Source: Paracoccaceae bacterium (lineage in GTDB: Bacteria > Pseudomonadota > Alphaproteobacteria > Rhodobacterales > Rhodobacteraceae). From it: a stretch of 39,478 bases of DNA. The notes under the pieces are model-generated. The model searched no databases. It saw only the letters and a program-made list of their open reading frames with translations, and was not told the DNA's origin. The translations under genes were made by a program, and so were the position numbers. Below are positions 32,298 to 39,478 of this stretch, piece by piece (position 1 is the first letter of the stretch; every line of letters starts with the position of its first letter). The stretch is taken from assembly GCA_013373325.1 (NCBI GenBank), contig JABXIA010000141.1, positions 1 to 39,478 on the forward strand. The letters are read 5' to 3'.

Positions 32298-33440
32298 ATG
32301 ACTTGTTTCTGGAACAGGGGCCTGACCGGGCTGGCAATAGTTACGGCGTTTGGCTTGACTGCTGCGGGTGCAGTCCAGGCACAGCAGCAGAGCGCTGCTC
32401 CTAAAGTGTCGGTTTCCGAGGCGGTGATCAAACCGATCAAGGATACGGCGACATTCATCGGCCGGGGTGAGGCAATTGACAAGGCCGACATTATGGCCCG
32501 GGTCAACGGGTACCTGGAGGAAGTGCTTGTTAAGGATGGCGCCGAAGTCAAAAAAGGCGACATTCTGTTCCGCATCGAGCGCAGCGCCTATGAGGCTGTG
32601 CTGGAGAGCCGGCGGGCCGAACTGGCGCAGGCCGAGGCCAACCTGGAATTGGCATCATTGGAGTTGGCCCGGAAGCAGGAATTATTCGAGCGCGGATCGG
32701 TTCCGGAAGCCGACCGTGACACCGCCCGTGCAAATGAACTTGTGGCAGAGGCGCAGGTGCGCGCTGCTGCTGCCGCGATCCAGCAGGCGGAGCTGGATCT
32801 GAGCTATACTGAGGTCCATGCGCCGTTTTCCGGCCGCGTCGGGCGTGTGGAGGTAAGTATCGGCGATGTTGTCAGCCCCAGCGGATCACCGCTGGTGAAT
32901 ATCGTGCGTGAAGCCCCCGTCTATGTGTCCTTCTCGCTGAACGAAAAGCAATTCGTCGAGATCCTTCAGGAGCTTGAAGCTGAGGGAATAGACCGCGGCA
33001 ATACCGAAACCGCTCCAGAGGTCTTTGTGGTGCTGCCCAATGGGGCAGAGCTGGAGGAGAAGGGACGGATCGCCTTTGCCGGCAACCGGGTTGATCCGGC
33101 AACAGGCGCCGTCACGGTGCGGGCTGAGTTCAAAAACGATGACCGGCTGATCCTGGACGGGGCATTTCTGACCGTCGGCCTCCAGTCGCAAGAGGCCGTT
33201 GACCGGATCGTTATCAGCCAGGCGGCCATCCAACGGGACCAGCAGGGGCCGTTTGTTCTGGTGGTCGATGACCAGAACCAGGTCCAGCAGCGCTATATCG
33301 TCACCGGAGAGGTTCAAGGCACCGGGATCATCGTTCTTGACGGGCTCACAAAAGGTGAAACCGTTGTGGTCGAAGGCCTGCAGAAAATCCGCCCAGGCGT
33401 CGAGGTGGATCCGGTCATGGCCGCCCAGGCAGGAGAGTAA
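32298..33440 (+). CDS. RND efflux periplasmic adaptor (membrane fusion protein)
   Basis: The adaptor of a tripartite RND pump, bridging the inner-membrane transporter and an outer-membrane channel. The 380-residue protein has a signal peptide ending near VQA (residues 26-28) without a lipobox Cys. Lipoyl and alpha-hairpin halves follow (ARVNGYLEEVLVKDGAEVKKGDILFRI and LDLSYTEVHAPFSGRVGRVEVSIGDVV), with a coiled hairpin between them (about 95-165). The beta-barrel and membrane-proximal domains complete the C-terminal half. ATG 32298 follows GAGAGG; a TTG at 32283 is a poorer start. The permease gene starts 3 bp after its stop. Confidence 0.92.
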   Translation: MTCFWNRGLTGLAIVTAFGLTAAGAVQAQQQSAAPKVSVSEAVIKPIKDTATFIGRGEAIDKADIMARVNGYLEEVLVKDGAEVKKGDILFRIERSAYEAVLESRRAELAQAEANLELASLELARKQELFERGSVPEADRDTARANELVAEAQVRAAAAAIQQAELDLSYTEVHAPFSGRVGRVEVSIGDVVSPSGSPLVNIVREAPVYVSFSLNEKQFVEILQELEAEGIDRGNTETAPEVFVVLPNGAELEEKGRIAFAGNRVDPATGAVTVRAEFKNDDRLILDGAFLTVGLQSQEAVDRIVISQAAIQRDQQGPFVLVVDDQNQVQQRYIVTGEVQGTGIIVLDGLTKGETVVVEGLQKIRPGVEVDPVMAAQAGE

Positions 33441-33443
33441 CCG

Positions 33444-36400
33444 ATGTTCTCTTCCACATTCATTTCAAGGCCGAAATTCGCAATCGTCATCTCCCTGGTT
33501 CTGACGGTCATGGGAGTGATCGGCTATTTCGCGCTGCCGGTTGCACAGTTTCCTGAAATCACCCCGCCGGTGGTGAATGTCACTGCAACATACCCGGGTG
33601 CCAACGCCGAAACTGTTGAGAAGAGTGTCGCTGCGCCAATTGAGGCGCAGGTCAACGGCGTCGACGGCATGCTCTATATGTCTTCCACCTCAGCTGACAA
33701 TGGCAGCTATTCGCTGTCGGTGACCTTTGAGGTTGGAACGGATCCTGACATCGCTTCAGTCAACGTGCAGAACCGGGTGGCGCAGGCCACGGCGTCTCTG
33801 CCAGCTGAGGTCAACGCCAATGGTGTTGTAACCCAGAAAAGCTCCTCCAACATGCTGCTGGTAACAGCGCTGACGTCGCCGAACGGGTCTTATGACAGCG
33901 TGTTCCTGTCGAATTATGCTGCGATCAACATCAAAGATGCGCTGGCGCGTGTCGACGGCGTCGGCAAGGCGGATATCCTGACCAATTTTGAGTACGCCAT
34001 GCGGGTGTGGCTGGATCCGAATAAGATGGCAGGCCTGGGTATTTCACCGGGTGATGTGATCAGCGCTGTGCAGGAGCAGAACATTGAGGTCTCGGCAGGG
34101 CAGGTGGGTGCGCCGCCAGTTCCGGGTGATCAGGTGTTCCAGTACACCATCAAGTCCAAGGGCCGGCTGACTGAGGTCAGCGAGTTCGAGAATATTGTCA
34201 TCCGTACGGGCGACGGAGGCAGCAGCGTGCGTCTTCGGGACATCGCCAAGGTGGAACTGGGCGCCTCAAACTACAGTTCCTCCGGTTTCTATGATGGCGT
34301 GCCGGCAACCATTCTGGCGGTCTATCAGGCACCTGGCGCCAATGCGCTTGCGGTGTCGGAGAATGTGCTGGCGGAAATGGAGCGCCTGTCCGCGGATTTC
34401 CCCGATGATGTTTCCTATGCGGTGCCGTTCAACACCACGGATTTCGTTGAACAATCGCTGAATGATGTTGTCACTACCCTGATGATGACCTTTGTGCTGG
34501 TGATTTCGGTTGTGTTCATCTTCCTCGGGTCTTTCCGAGCAACAATCATTCCGGCAGTTGCCATCCCGGTATCCCTGATCGGCACTTTTGCTTTCCTTCT
34601 CGTGCTCGGTATGTCGCTTAACACCATCTCGCTGTTTGCGCTGGTTCTGGCGATCGGGATTGTGGTGGATGACGCCATCGTGGTGGTGGAGAACGTCGAG
34701 CGCATCATTGCCGAAGAAGGACTGTCACCGCCTGATGCGACCCGCAAGGCTATGGGTCAGATCACTGGCCCGGTGATCGCAACCACCTTGGTGCTGCTGG
34801 CAGTATTTGTACCGGTCACCTTCATGCCAGGGATTACTGGCAAGCTTTATTCGCAATTTGCGGTGACGATCTCGGTCGCGGTGGTGATCTCCTCGGTCAA
34901 CGCGCTGACCCTGTCACCCGCGCTCTGCGCTATTGTACTGAAGGCCCGTTCCGGCCCTCCAAAAGGCCTGCTGGCGATGTTTGAGAACATGATCGGGGGC
35001 GTGCGCAGCGGCTACCTCAGCATTGTGACCAGGCTTCTGCGGCTGCCGGTGATAGGGCTTGCGATTATCGCCGTCGTGGCTCTTGGAACCGGCACGGTTT
35101 TCAATTCCACATCCAAGGGCTTTCTGCCGGCCGAGGACAATGGTTACCTGTTTGTCGATGTTCAGCTGCCTGACGCGGCAGCGCTGGGGAGGACCGAAAC
35201 AGTGACCCGACGGATCGACGAGCAAATCCGTCAGATCCCGGGCGTGCAGGGCACCGTTCTGGTCAACGGCTTCAGCCTTTTGAACGGTGCCAGCGCCAAC
35301 GGTGCGATGATCATTGCAACCCTGGCGCCTTGGGGGGAGCGGCAAGACGAGGCGCTGCAGCCGAATGCGATCCTCGGTCAGATATATGGGATTGCCAACG
35401 GTGAGGCCGCAGCCAGTATCGTGGCCTTCAACCCGCCGCCGATCTCGGGACTTGGCATGTCAGCCGGTGTTGAGATGGCCGTGCAGCAAACCGCCGGCGG
35501 AACACCGCAGGACTTGGCGCAGTCTGTCGGCTCGCTGGTCTATTCCGCCAACCAGAGGCCTGAGATTGCCCAGTCCTACACCACCTTCCGGGCCAACGTG
35601 CCGCAGGTGTTTGTCGATCTGGACCGGGAGAAGGCCAAGACGCTGAATGTGCCGATTGCCGAGGTGTTCCAGACCATGCAGGCACATCTGGGCTCCTACT
35701 ATGTCAACGACTTCAATCTGTTCGGCCGTGTTTACAAGGTGATGCTGCAGGCAGAGGGCTCTTACCGAGACAAGATCGAGGACATTGGCGGCCTTTACGT
35801 GCGGGCGCAGTCCGGCGAAATGGTGCCGTTGTCGACCCTGATCGACGTCGAGAACGTGCTGGGACCAGTTTTGCTGAAACGGCACAACATCTTCCGTTCT
35901 GCGACTGTCACCGCTGTTCCGGGGCCTGGCCTCTCCACAGGCGACGCGATTCGGGTGATGCAGGAGGAGGCCGCAACGGCATTGCCGCCAGGGTACGCAT
36001 TTGAATGGACCGGCACTGCGCAGCAACAGCTGGATTCAGCGGGGATGGTCACCGTGATCCTGGCGATGGCGGTTCTGTTCGGCTACCTGTTCCTGGTCGG
36101 GCAATACGAAAGCTGGACAATGCCTGTCGCGATTCTGCTGTCGGTGATTGTCGCCCTGTTCGGGGCCGTGGCAGCGGTTGCACTGGCGGGCAACGACATC
36201 AACCTCTACACGCAGATCGGGATGATCATGCTGATCGGCTTGGCATCAAAGAACGCCATCCTGATCGTGGAGTTTGCGATGGAGCAGCGGGCGGCGGGCC
36301 ACAGCATCCGCGAAGCTGCGCAGGAAGCAGCCAAGCAGCGCTTCCGGGCGGTGATGATGACGGCATTGTCCTTCTTGCTGGGGGTGGTGCCGCTGCTGAT

Positions 36401-36569
36401 CGCGTCAGGTGCAGGCGCGGCCAGCCAGAAGGCCATCGGCATTGCTGTCTTTGGCGGGATGCTTGCAGCGACCGTTGTTGGCGTCATTGTCGTGCCGGTG
36501 CTCTATGCGATGATGCAAGGCATGCGCGAGCGTATCAAAGGCCAGCCGCAGGTCAGCCCGGCTGAATAA
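33444..36569 (+). CDS. RND efflux pump inner-membrane transporter (AcrB/HAE1 type)
   Basis: A 1041-residue proton-driven RND transporter that exports hydrophobic or amphipathic compounds. It has twelve membrane helices, with two large periplasmic loops (after helices 1 and 7). The proton-relay residues D409/D410 are in [17 protein letters not shown] and K936 in [14 protein letters not shown], matching D407/D408/K940 of AcrB. The N-terminus [25 protein letters not shown] is typical. Only two pump genes are here; no outer-membrane TolC-like gene or TetR repressor is adjacent, so it probably shares a channel encoded elsewhere. Substrates cannot be read from sequence. Confidence 0.95.
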   Translation: MFSSTFISRPKFAIVISLVLTVMGVIGYFALPVAQFPEITPPVVNVTATYPGANAETVEKSVAAPIEAQVNGVDGMLYMSSTSADNGSYSLSVTFEVGTDPDIASVNVQNRVAQATASLPAEVNANGVVTQKSSSNMLLVTALTSPNGSYDSVFLSNYAAINIKDALARVDGVGKADILTNFEYAMRVWLDPNKMAGLGISPGDVISAVQEQNIEVSAGQVGAPPVPGDQVFQYTIKSKGRLTEVSEFENIVIRTGDGGSSVRLRDIAKVELGASNYSSSGFYDGVPATILAVYQAPGANALAVSENVLAEMERLSADFPDDVSYAVPFNTTDFVEQSLNDVVTTLMMTFVLVISVVFIFLGSFRATIIPAVAIPVSLIGTFAFLLVLGMSLNTISLFALVLAIGIVVDDAIVVVENVERIIAEEGLSPPDATRKAMGQITGPVIATTLVLLAVFVPVTFMPGITGKLYSQFAVTISVAVVISSVNALTLSPALCAIVLKARSGPPKGLLAMFENMIGGVRSGYLSIVTRLLRLPVIGLAIIAVVALGTGTVFNSTSKGFLPAEDNGYLFVDVQLPDAAALGRTETVTRRIDEQIRQIPGVQGTVLVNGFSLLNGASANGAMIIATLAPWGERQDEALQPNAILGQIYGIANGEAAASIVAFNPPPISGLGMSAGVEMAVQQTAGGTPQDLAQSVGSLVYSANQRPEIAQSYTTFRANVPQVFVDLDREKAKTLNVPIAEVFQTMQAHLGSYYVNDFNLFGRVYKVMLQAEGSYRDKIEDIGGLYVRAQSGEMVPLSTLIDVENVLGPVLLKRHNIFRSATVTAVPGPGLSTGDAIRVMQEEAATALPPGYAFEWTGTAQQQLDSAGMVTVILAMAVLFGYLFLVGQYESWTMPVAILLSVIVALFGAVAAVALAGNDINLYTQIGMIMLIGLASKNAILIVEFAMEQRAAGHSIREAAQEAAKQRFRAVMMTALSFLLGVVPLLIASGAGAASQKAIGIAVFGGMLAATVVGVIVVPVLYAMMQGMRERIKGQPQVSPAE

Positions 36570-36576
36570 AACTGTA

Positions 36577-36602
36577 CCCCGGCAGCCCTTGCGTTGCCGG
36601 GG
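36577..36602. terminator. Hairpin after RND operon
   Basis: CCCCGGCA (36577-36584) and TGCCGGGG (36595-36602) pair over a 10-nt loop, 7 bp past the RND stop. On the minus strand the stem is followed by TACAGTTTTATT, so it could also serve a minus-strand gene. Confidence 0.6.
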
Positions 36603-36649
36603 AACTGTCCCTTCCTCGAGCGGGTCGCAAAGCCTGAGGGGCTGAAGGT

Positions 36650-36865
36650 TCAGGCCGCTTGTCGCGCTCTCAGCCCGCGTTCATGCGCTTCGGCCAGTAT
36701 CAATTCCCACTTTCGGGGGGTGCACCTGAATTCAGGCTCCACGTCGCATGTCAGCGGGGCGCTGATTTCACGTGGAAGCCGACGGGCCTGAGCGGAGACA
36801 CACCGCTCCAAAGCCCAAAAGTCCGTCAGGGACGGATTGCTGAAAATTACTTGGCTCAGCAGCAT
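36650..36865 (-). CDS. Possible small protein (71 aa), unknown
   Basis: The frame starts at ATG 36865 with GGGAGC about 8 bases upstream and ends before the hairpin at 36577-36602. The product (MLLSQVIFSNPSLTDFWALE... ending in ARQAA) is not recognised and has no membrane segment or known motif. Codon use is acceptable but not strongly coding. It may be real or chance. Confidence 0.35.
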   Translation of the reverse strand: MLLSQVIFSNPSLTDFWALERCVSAQARRLPREISAPLTCDVEPEFRCTPRKWELILAEAHERGLRARQAA

Positions 36866-37368
36866 CGCTGCAAGCTCCCTGTCAATTGCTGGTATCGGCC
36901 CCGGCGTTTCTTGAACCGTGGCTCAAATTTTTTTATGGGCTGTTTGATAGCCATGTTGCGGCGGTTTGTCACCTGTTGATTATCAGCATGCGATAAAACG
37001 CCGAAAATCAGCGCTCAGCGGAGTTGAGGCCGCCGGTAGCGAAATGAGACAGACGAGAATCGCACGCAAATGACCTTTACCTGCAAGAAAAAACTTTGCG
37101 CCGAAACCCCGCTGAAGGGCCGTGCGTTTGCGGGGAAAAATCTCTAACTGGCGTCAATATCGGGAAAAAAGATCCCAAAGAGGGTGCGTCAATAAATAGC
37201 AGTCTTGACTTGGGAAGGTGGCAGTGAAACCCTTCTGCGCGTGCAAAATAAACCGCACACAGCTTGCTTATCGGACCGGAACTGACCTCTGCAGAACAAC
37301 TGCAGGCATGTAATTCAGGCGGACAAGGACAAGCTGCAATTCATAAGACAAGTGGGAGAGACTTGATC
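36866..37368. other. Upstream region of the TAXI binding-protein gene
   Basis: This 503-bp region lies before the TRAP genes. It is AT-rich in parts (for example a run of T near 36930). The 9-mer GCGTCAATA occurs twice in direct orientation (37151-37159 and 37186-37194), 35 bp apart. No protein-coding frame is convincing. It probably carries the promoter and operators of the transporter. Confidence 0.4.
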
Positions 37369-38334
37369 ATGAAACACACCAAGCTGGCTATCGGTGCATT
37401 GGTGGCGGCGTCCTTTTCGGCGCCTGCAGCATTTGCTCAGGAATATATCACCATCGGCACCGGCGGCGTGACCGGCGTGTATTACCCGACCGGCGGCGCC
37501 ATCTGCCGTCTGGTGAACAAGGGCCGCAAGGAGCACGGCTTCAAATGCGCCGTCGAATCCACCGGCGGCTCGGTCTACAACATCAACACAATCCGCGAAG
37601 GCGAGCTGCAGTTCGGCGTGGCCCAGTCCGACTGGCAGTACCATGCCTACAACGGCTCTTCCAAGTTTGAGGAAGCAGGTGCCTTCGAAGGCCTGCGCGC
37701 CGTGTTCTCGGTTCACCCGGAACCTTTCACCGTTGTGGCCCGTGCTGACGCAGGCATCTCCACCTTTGACGACCTCAAAGGCAAGCGCGTTAACATCGGC
37801 AACCCGGGTTCCGGCCAGCGCGGCACCATGGAAGTTCTGATGGAAGCCAAGGGCTGGGGTATGGAAGATTTCGCCCTGGCAACCGAGCTGAAGGCGGCGG
37901 AACAGTCCGCGGCGCTCTGCGACAACCAGATCGACGCAATGATCTACACCGTCGGCCACCCGTCCGGCTCCATCCAGGAAGCCACCACTGCCTGTGACTC
38001 GGTGCTAGTGACAGTTGACGGCGAAGCGGTTGAAAAACTGGTTGCCGACAATTCCTTCTACCGTACCGCCACCATTCCTGGCGGCATGTATCGCGGGTCC
38101 GACAACGACACCAGCACATTTGGCGTGGGCGCGACCTTCGTGACCTCCGCTGACGTGTCCGAGGATGCAGTCTATGCAGTGGTCAGCTCCGTCTTTGAAA
38201 ATTTCGAAGCCTTCCAGAAGCTGCACCCGGCCTTTGCCAACCTGAAGCCGGAAGAGATGATTGCAGACGGCCTGTCGGCACCGCTGCATCCTGGCGCTGC
38301 CAAATACTACAAAGAAAAAGGCTGGATCGAGTAA
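37369..38334 (+). CDS. TAXI-family TRAP transporter solute-binding protein
   Basis: The periplasmic receptor of a TAXI-type TRAP transporter, 321 residues. It has a signal peptide (cleavage likely after AFA, residues 21-23), then [25 protein letters not shown], the hallmark N-terminus of this family. [24 protein letters not shown] and [19 protein letters not shown] are further family blocks. The ligand is unknown; characterised relatives bind glutamate or other organic acids. ATG 37369 follows GGGAGAG. A hairpin terminator separates it from the permease gene, which suggests more binding protein than permease is made. Confidence 0.93.
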   Translation: MKHTKLAIGALVAASFSAPAAFAQEYITIGTGGVTGVYYPTGGAICRLVNKGRKEHGFKCAVESTGGSVYNINTIREGELQFGVAQSDWQYHAYNGSSKFEEAGAFEGLRAVFSVHPEPFTVVARADAGISTFDDLKGKRVNIGNPGSGQRGTMEVLMEAKGWGMEDFALATELKAAEQSAALCDNQIDAMIYTVGHPSGSIQEATTACDSVLVTVDGEAVEKLVADNSFYRTATIPGGMYRGSDNDTSTFGVGATFVTSADVSEDAVYAVVSSVFENFEAFQKLHPAFANLKPEEMIADGLSAPLHPGAAKYYKEKGWIE

Positions 38335-38350
38335 TCCGCCAGACAGCAGG

Positions 38351-38378
38351 AACGGGGCGCATCAAGCGCCCCGTTTTC
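38351..38378 (+). terminator. Intra-operon terminator between TAXI binding protein and permease
   Basis: AACGGGGCGC (38351-38360) pairs with GCGCCCCGTT (38366-38375), loop ATCAA, followed by TT. It sits 16 bp past the binding-protein stop and may act as a partial terminator. Confidence 0.75.
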
Positions 38379-38447
38379 GCCTGAGGCCCAAGGCCCGGGC
38401 TTGACTATACCGGCCCCGGGAAACGGTGGCCGCAGGGGAGATTATCC

Positions 38448-39478
38448 ATGACATCCGATGCTCAGGGAAATCGGCCGCTCAGCGAAGAAGAGCTTCAGGA
38501 ACTTGTCGCGTCCTCAGACGCCGGCGCCCGCAACCCGGTGGGAAGCGTGGGACTGTTTCTGGCGATTGTCGCCGTCATCTGGTCCGTGTTCCAAGTCATC
38601 CTGGCCTCACCGCTGGCCAACCAGCTGCTGCCTGGCAGCGTGATCAACAATTCCCGCCAAATTCATTTGGCTTTTGCCATTTTCCTGGCCTACGCAGCAT
38701 ATCCCGCATTCAAGTCCAGCCCGCGGAACTACATTCCTGTACAGGATTGGATGTTCGCGCTGGCCGGTACTGCAATCGCCATGTACGGCTACATCTTCTA
38801 CCAAAAAATCGTTGATTCCGGCGGACTGGCCGATGACATGGACAAATGGTTTGCGCTGGCAGGCCTGCTCCTGCTGTTCGAGGCCGCACGCCGCGCGCTT
38901 GGCCCGGCGATGGCGATCATTGCGACGATCTTCCTGGCCTATGTCTTCTTCGGCTCCTCCGAATGGGTGCCCGAGGTTATCCGCTGGAAAGGCGCCAGCC
39001 TGAAGAAGGCGATGAGCCACATGTGGATCACTTCCGAGGGCGTGTTCGGCATTGCCCTAGGTGTCTCCACCAAGTTCGTCTTCCTCTTCGTGCTGTTCGG
39101 TGCTTTGCTGGATAAGGCGGGGGCTGGCAACTACTTCATCAAGATGGCCTTTGGCGCGCTTGGCCACCTGCGCGGCGGCCCGGCCAAGGCCGCTGTTGTC
39201 GGATCTGCTGCGACAGGCCTGATTTCCGGCTCCTCCATCGCCAACGTGGTCACCACCGGCACTTTCACCATCCCGCTGATGAAGCGGGTGGGCTTCACCT
39301 CTGAGCAGGCTGGCTCGGTCGAGGTTGCGTCCTCCGTGAACGGCCAGATCATGCCGCCGGTTATGGGTGCTGCGGCCTTCCTGATGGTGGAATATGTGGG
39401 CATCTCCTATGTCGAGGTGATCACCCATGCCTTCCTGCCCGCCGCGATCTCCTACATCGCGCTGGTCTATATCGTGCA
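38448..39478 (+). CDS. TAXI-TRAP transporter fused permease (3' end cut by window)
   Basis: The frame from ATG 38448 stays open to the window end, giving 343 visible codons. GGGGAG lies upstream of the start. The product has a charged N-terminus (MTSDAQGNRPLSEEELQELV). Hydrophobic helices follow, then a TRAP large-subunit core with VVGSAATGLISGSSIANVVTTGTFTIPLMKRVG and VEVASSVNGQIMPPVMGAAAFLM, both typical of the DctM-like half of TAXI permeases. It is a sodium- or proton-coupled importer that works with the preceding binding protein. The rest of the gene lies outside the window. Confidence 0.93.
   Translation, partial: MTSDAQGNRPLSEEELQELVASSDAGARNPVGSVGLFLAIVAVIWSVFQVILASPLANQLLPGSVINNSRQIHLAFAIFLAYAAYPAFKSSPRNYIPVQDWMFALAGTAIAMYGYIFYQKIVDSGGLADDMDKWFALAGLLLLFEAARRALGPAMAIIATIFLAYVFFGSSEWVPEVIRWKGASLKKAMSHMWITSEGVFGIALGVSTKFVFLFVLFGALLDKAGAGNYFIKMAFGALGHLRGGPAKAAVVGSAATGLISGSSIANVVTTGTFTIPLMKRVGFTSEQAGSVEVASSVNGQIMPPVMGAAAFLMVEYVGISYVEVITHAFLPAAISYIALVYIV

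Overview
The window is about 39.5 kb of high-GC DNA with the gene content and protein flavour of a marine alphaproteobacterium of the Rhodobacteraceae, Roseobacter group (Leisingera/Phaeobacter/Ruegeria-like). This placement rests on recognised protein families and on memory of their homologues; no search was run. It looks like ordinary chromosome: no transposase, integrase, phage structural gene, rRNA or CRISPR array was seen. One tRNA gene, tRNA-Leu(CAA), is present. The first gene (pstB) is cut by the left edge and the last (a TAXI-TRAP permease) by the right edge.

Layout. 1-2122: end of the phosphate operon, pstB-phoU-phoB. 2194-4425: a LysR regulator divergent from glutaryl-CoA dehydrogenase, then a 626-bp gene-free gap. 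5052-6736: an MttB-type methyltransferase on the minus strand, preceded by a 28-codon leader ORF and a hairpin. 7030-8361: two related small outer-membrane barrel proteins. 8680-12453: cysS, cimA and a squalene/phytoene-synthase-like gene in a row. 12517-17573: an MFS transporter, alkA with a carboxylesterase, a VOC protein with RluE, an HNH protein and a receiver-like protein lacking its phospho-acceptor. 18069-22899: a BON-MscS channel facing a minus-strand set of small envelope proteins (DUF883/YqjD-like, PLDc_N, YqjD-like, holin-X-like, DUF3618-like, AI-2E family). 23202-26635: arginase, CtlX and ornithine cyclodeaminase, divergent from an Lrp regulator. 26698-27746: DsbB and a YqaA/DedA-like protein. 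27911-27996: tRNA-Leu. 28142-31005: mtnA, a class II aldolase and an M19 dipeptidase. 31145-31990: a zinc metallopeptidase. 32298-36569: an RND efflux adaptor and pump. 37369 to the end: a TAXI-TRAP binding protein and its fused permease.

How the genes work together. Arginase and CtlX both make ornithine (from arginine and citrulline), which ornithine cyclodeaminase turns into proline. The junctions ATGA and GTGA suggest translational coupling, and the adjacent Lrp gene is the likely regulator. MtnA makes methylthioribulose-1-phosphate, and the adjacent class II aldolase could cleave it, as in the DHAP shunt for methylthioadenosine. The envelope set looks like a stress or osmotic-adaptation module built around membrane-anchored helical proteins.

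The least explained items are the leader ORF and hairpin before the MttB-like gene, the coupled envelope operon with two 14-bp overlaps, the repeat-bearing gap at 4426-5051, and paired DnaA-box-like sites upstream of the HNH gene.
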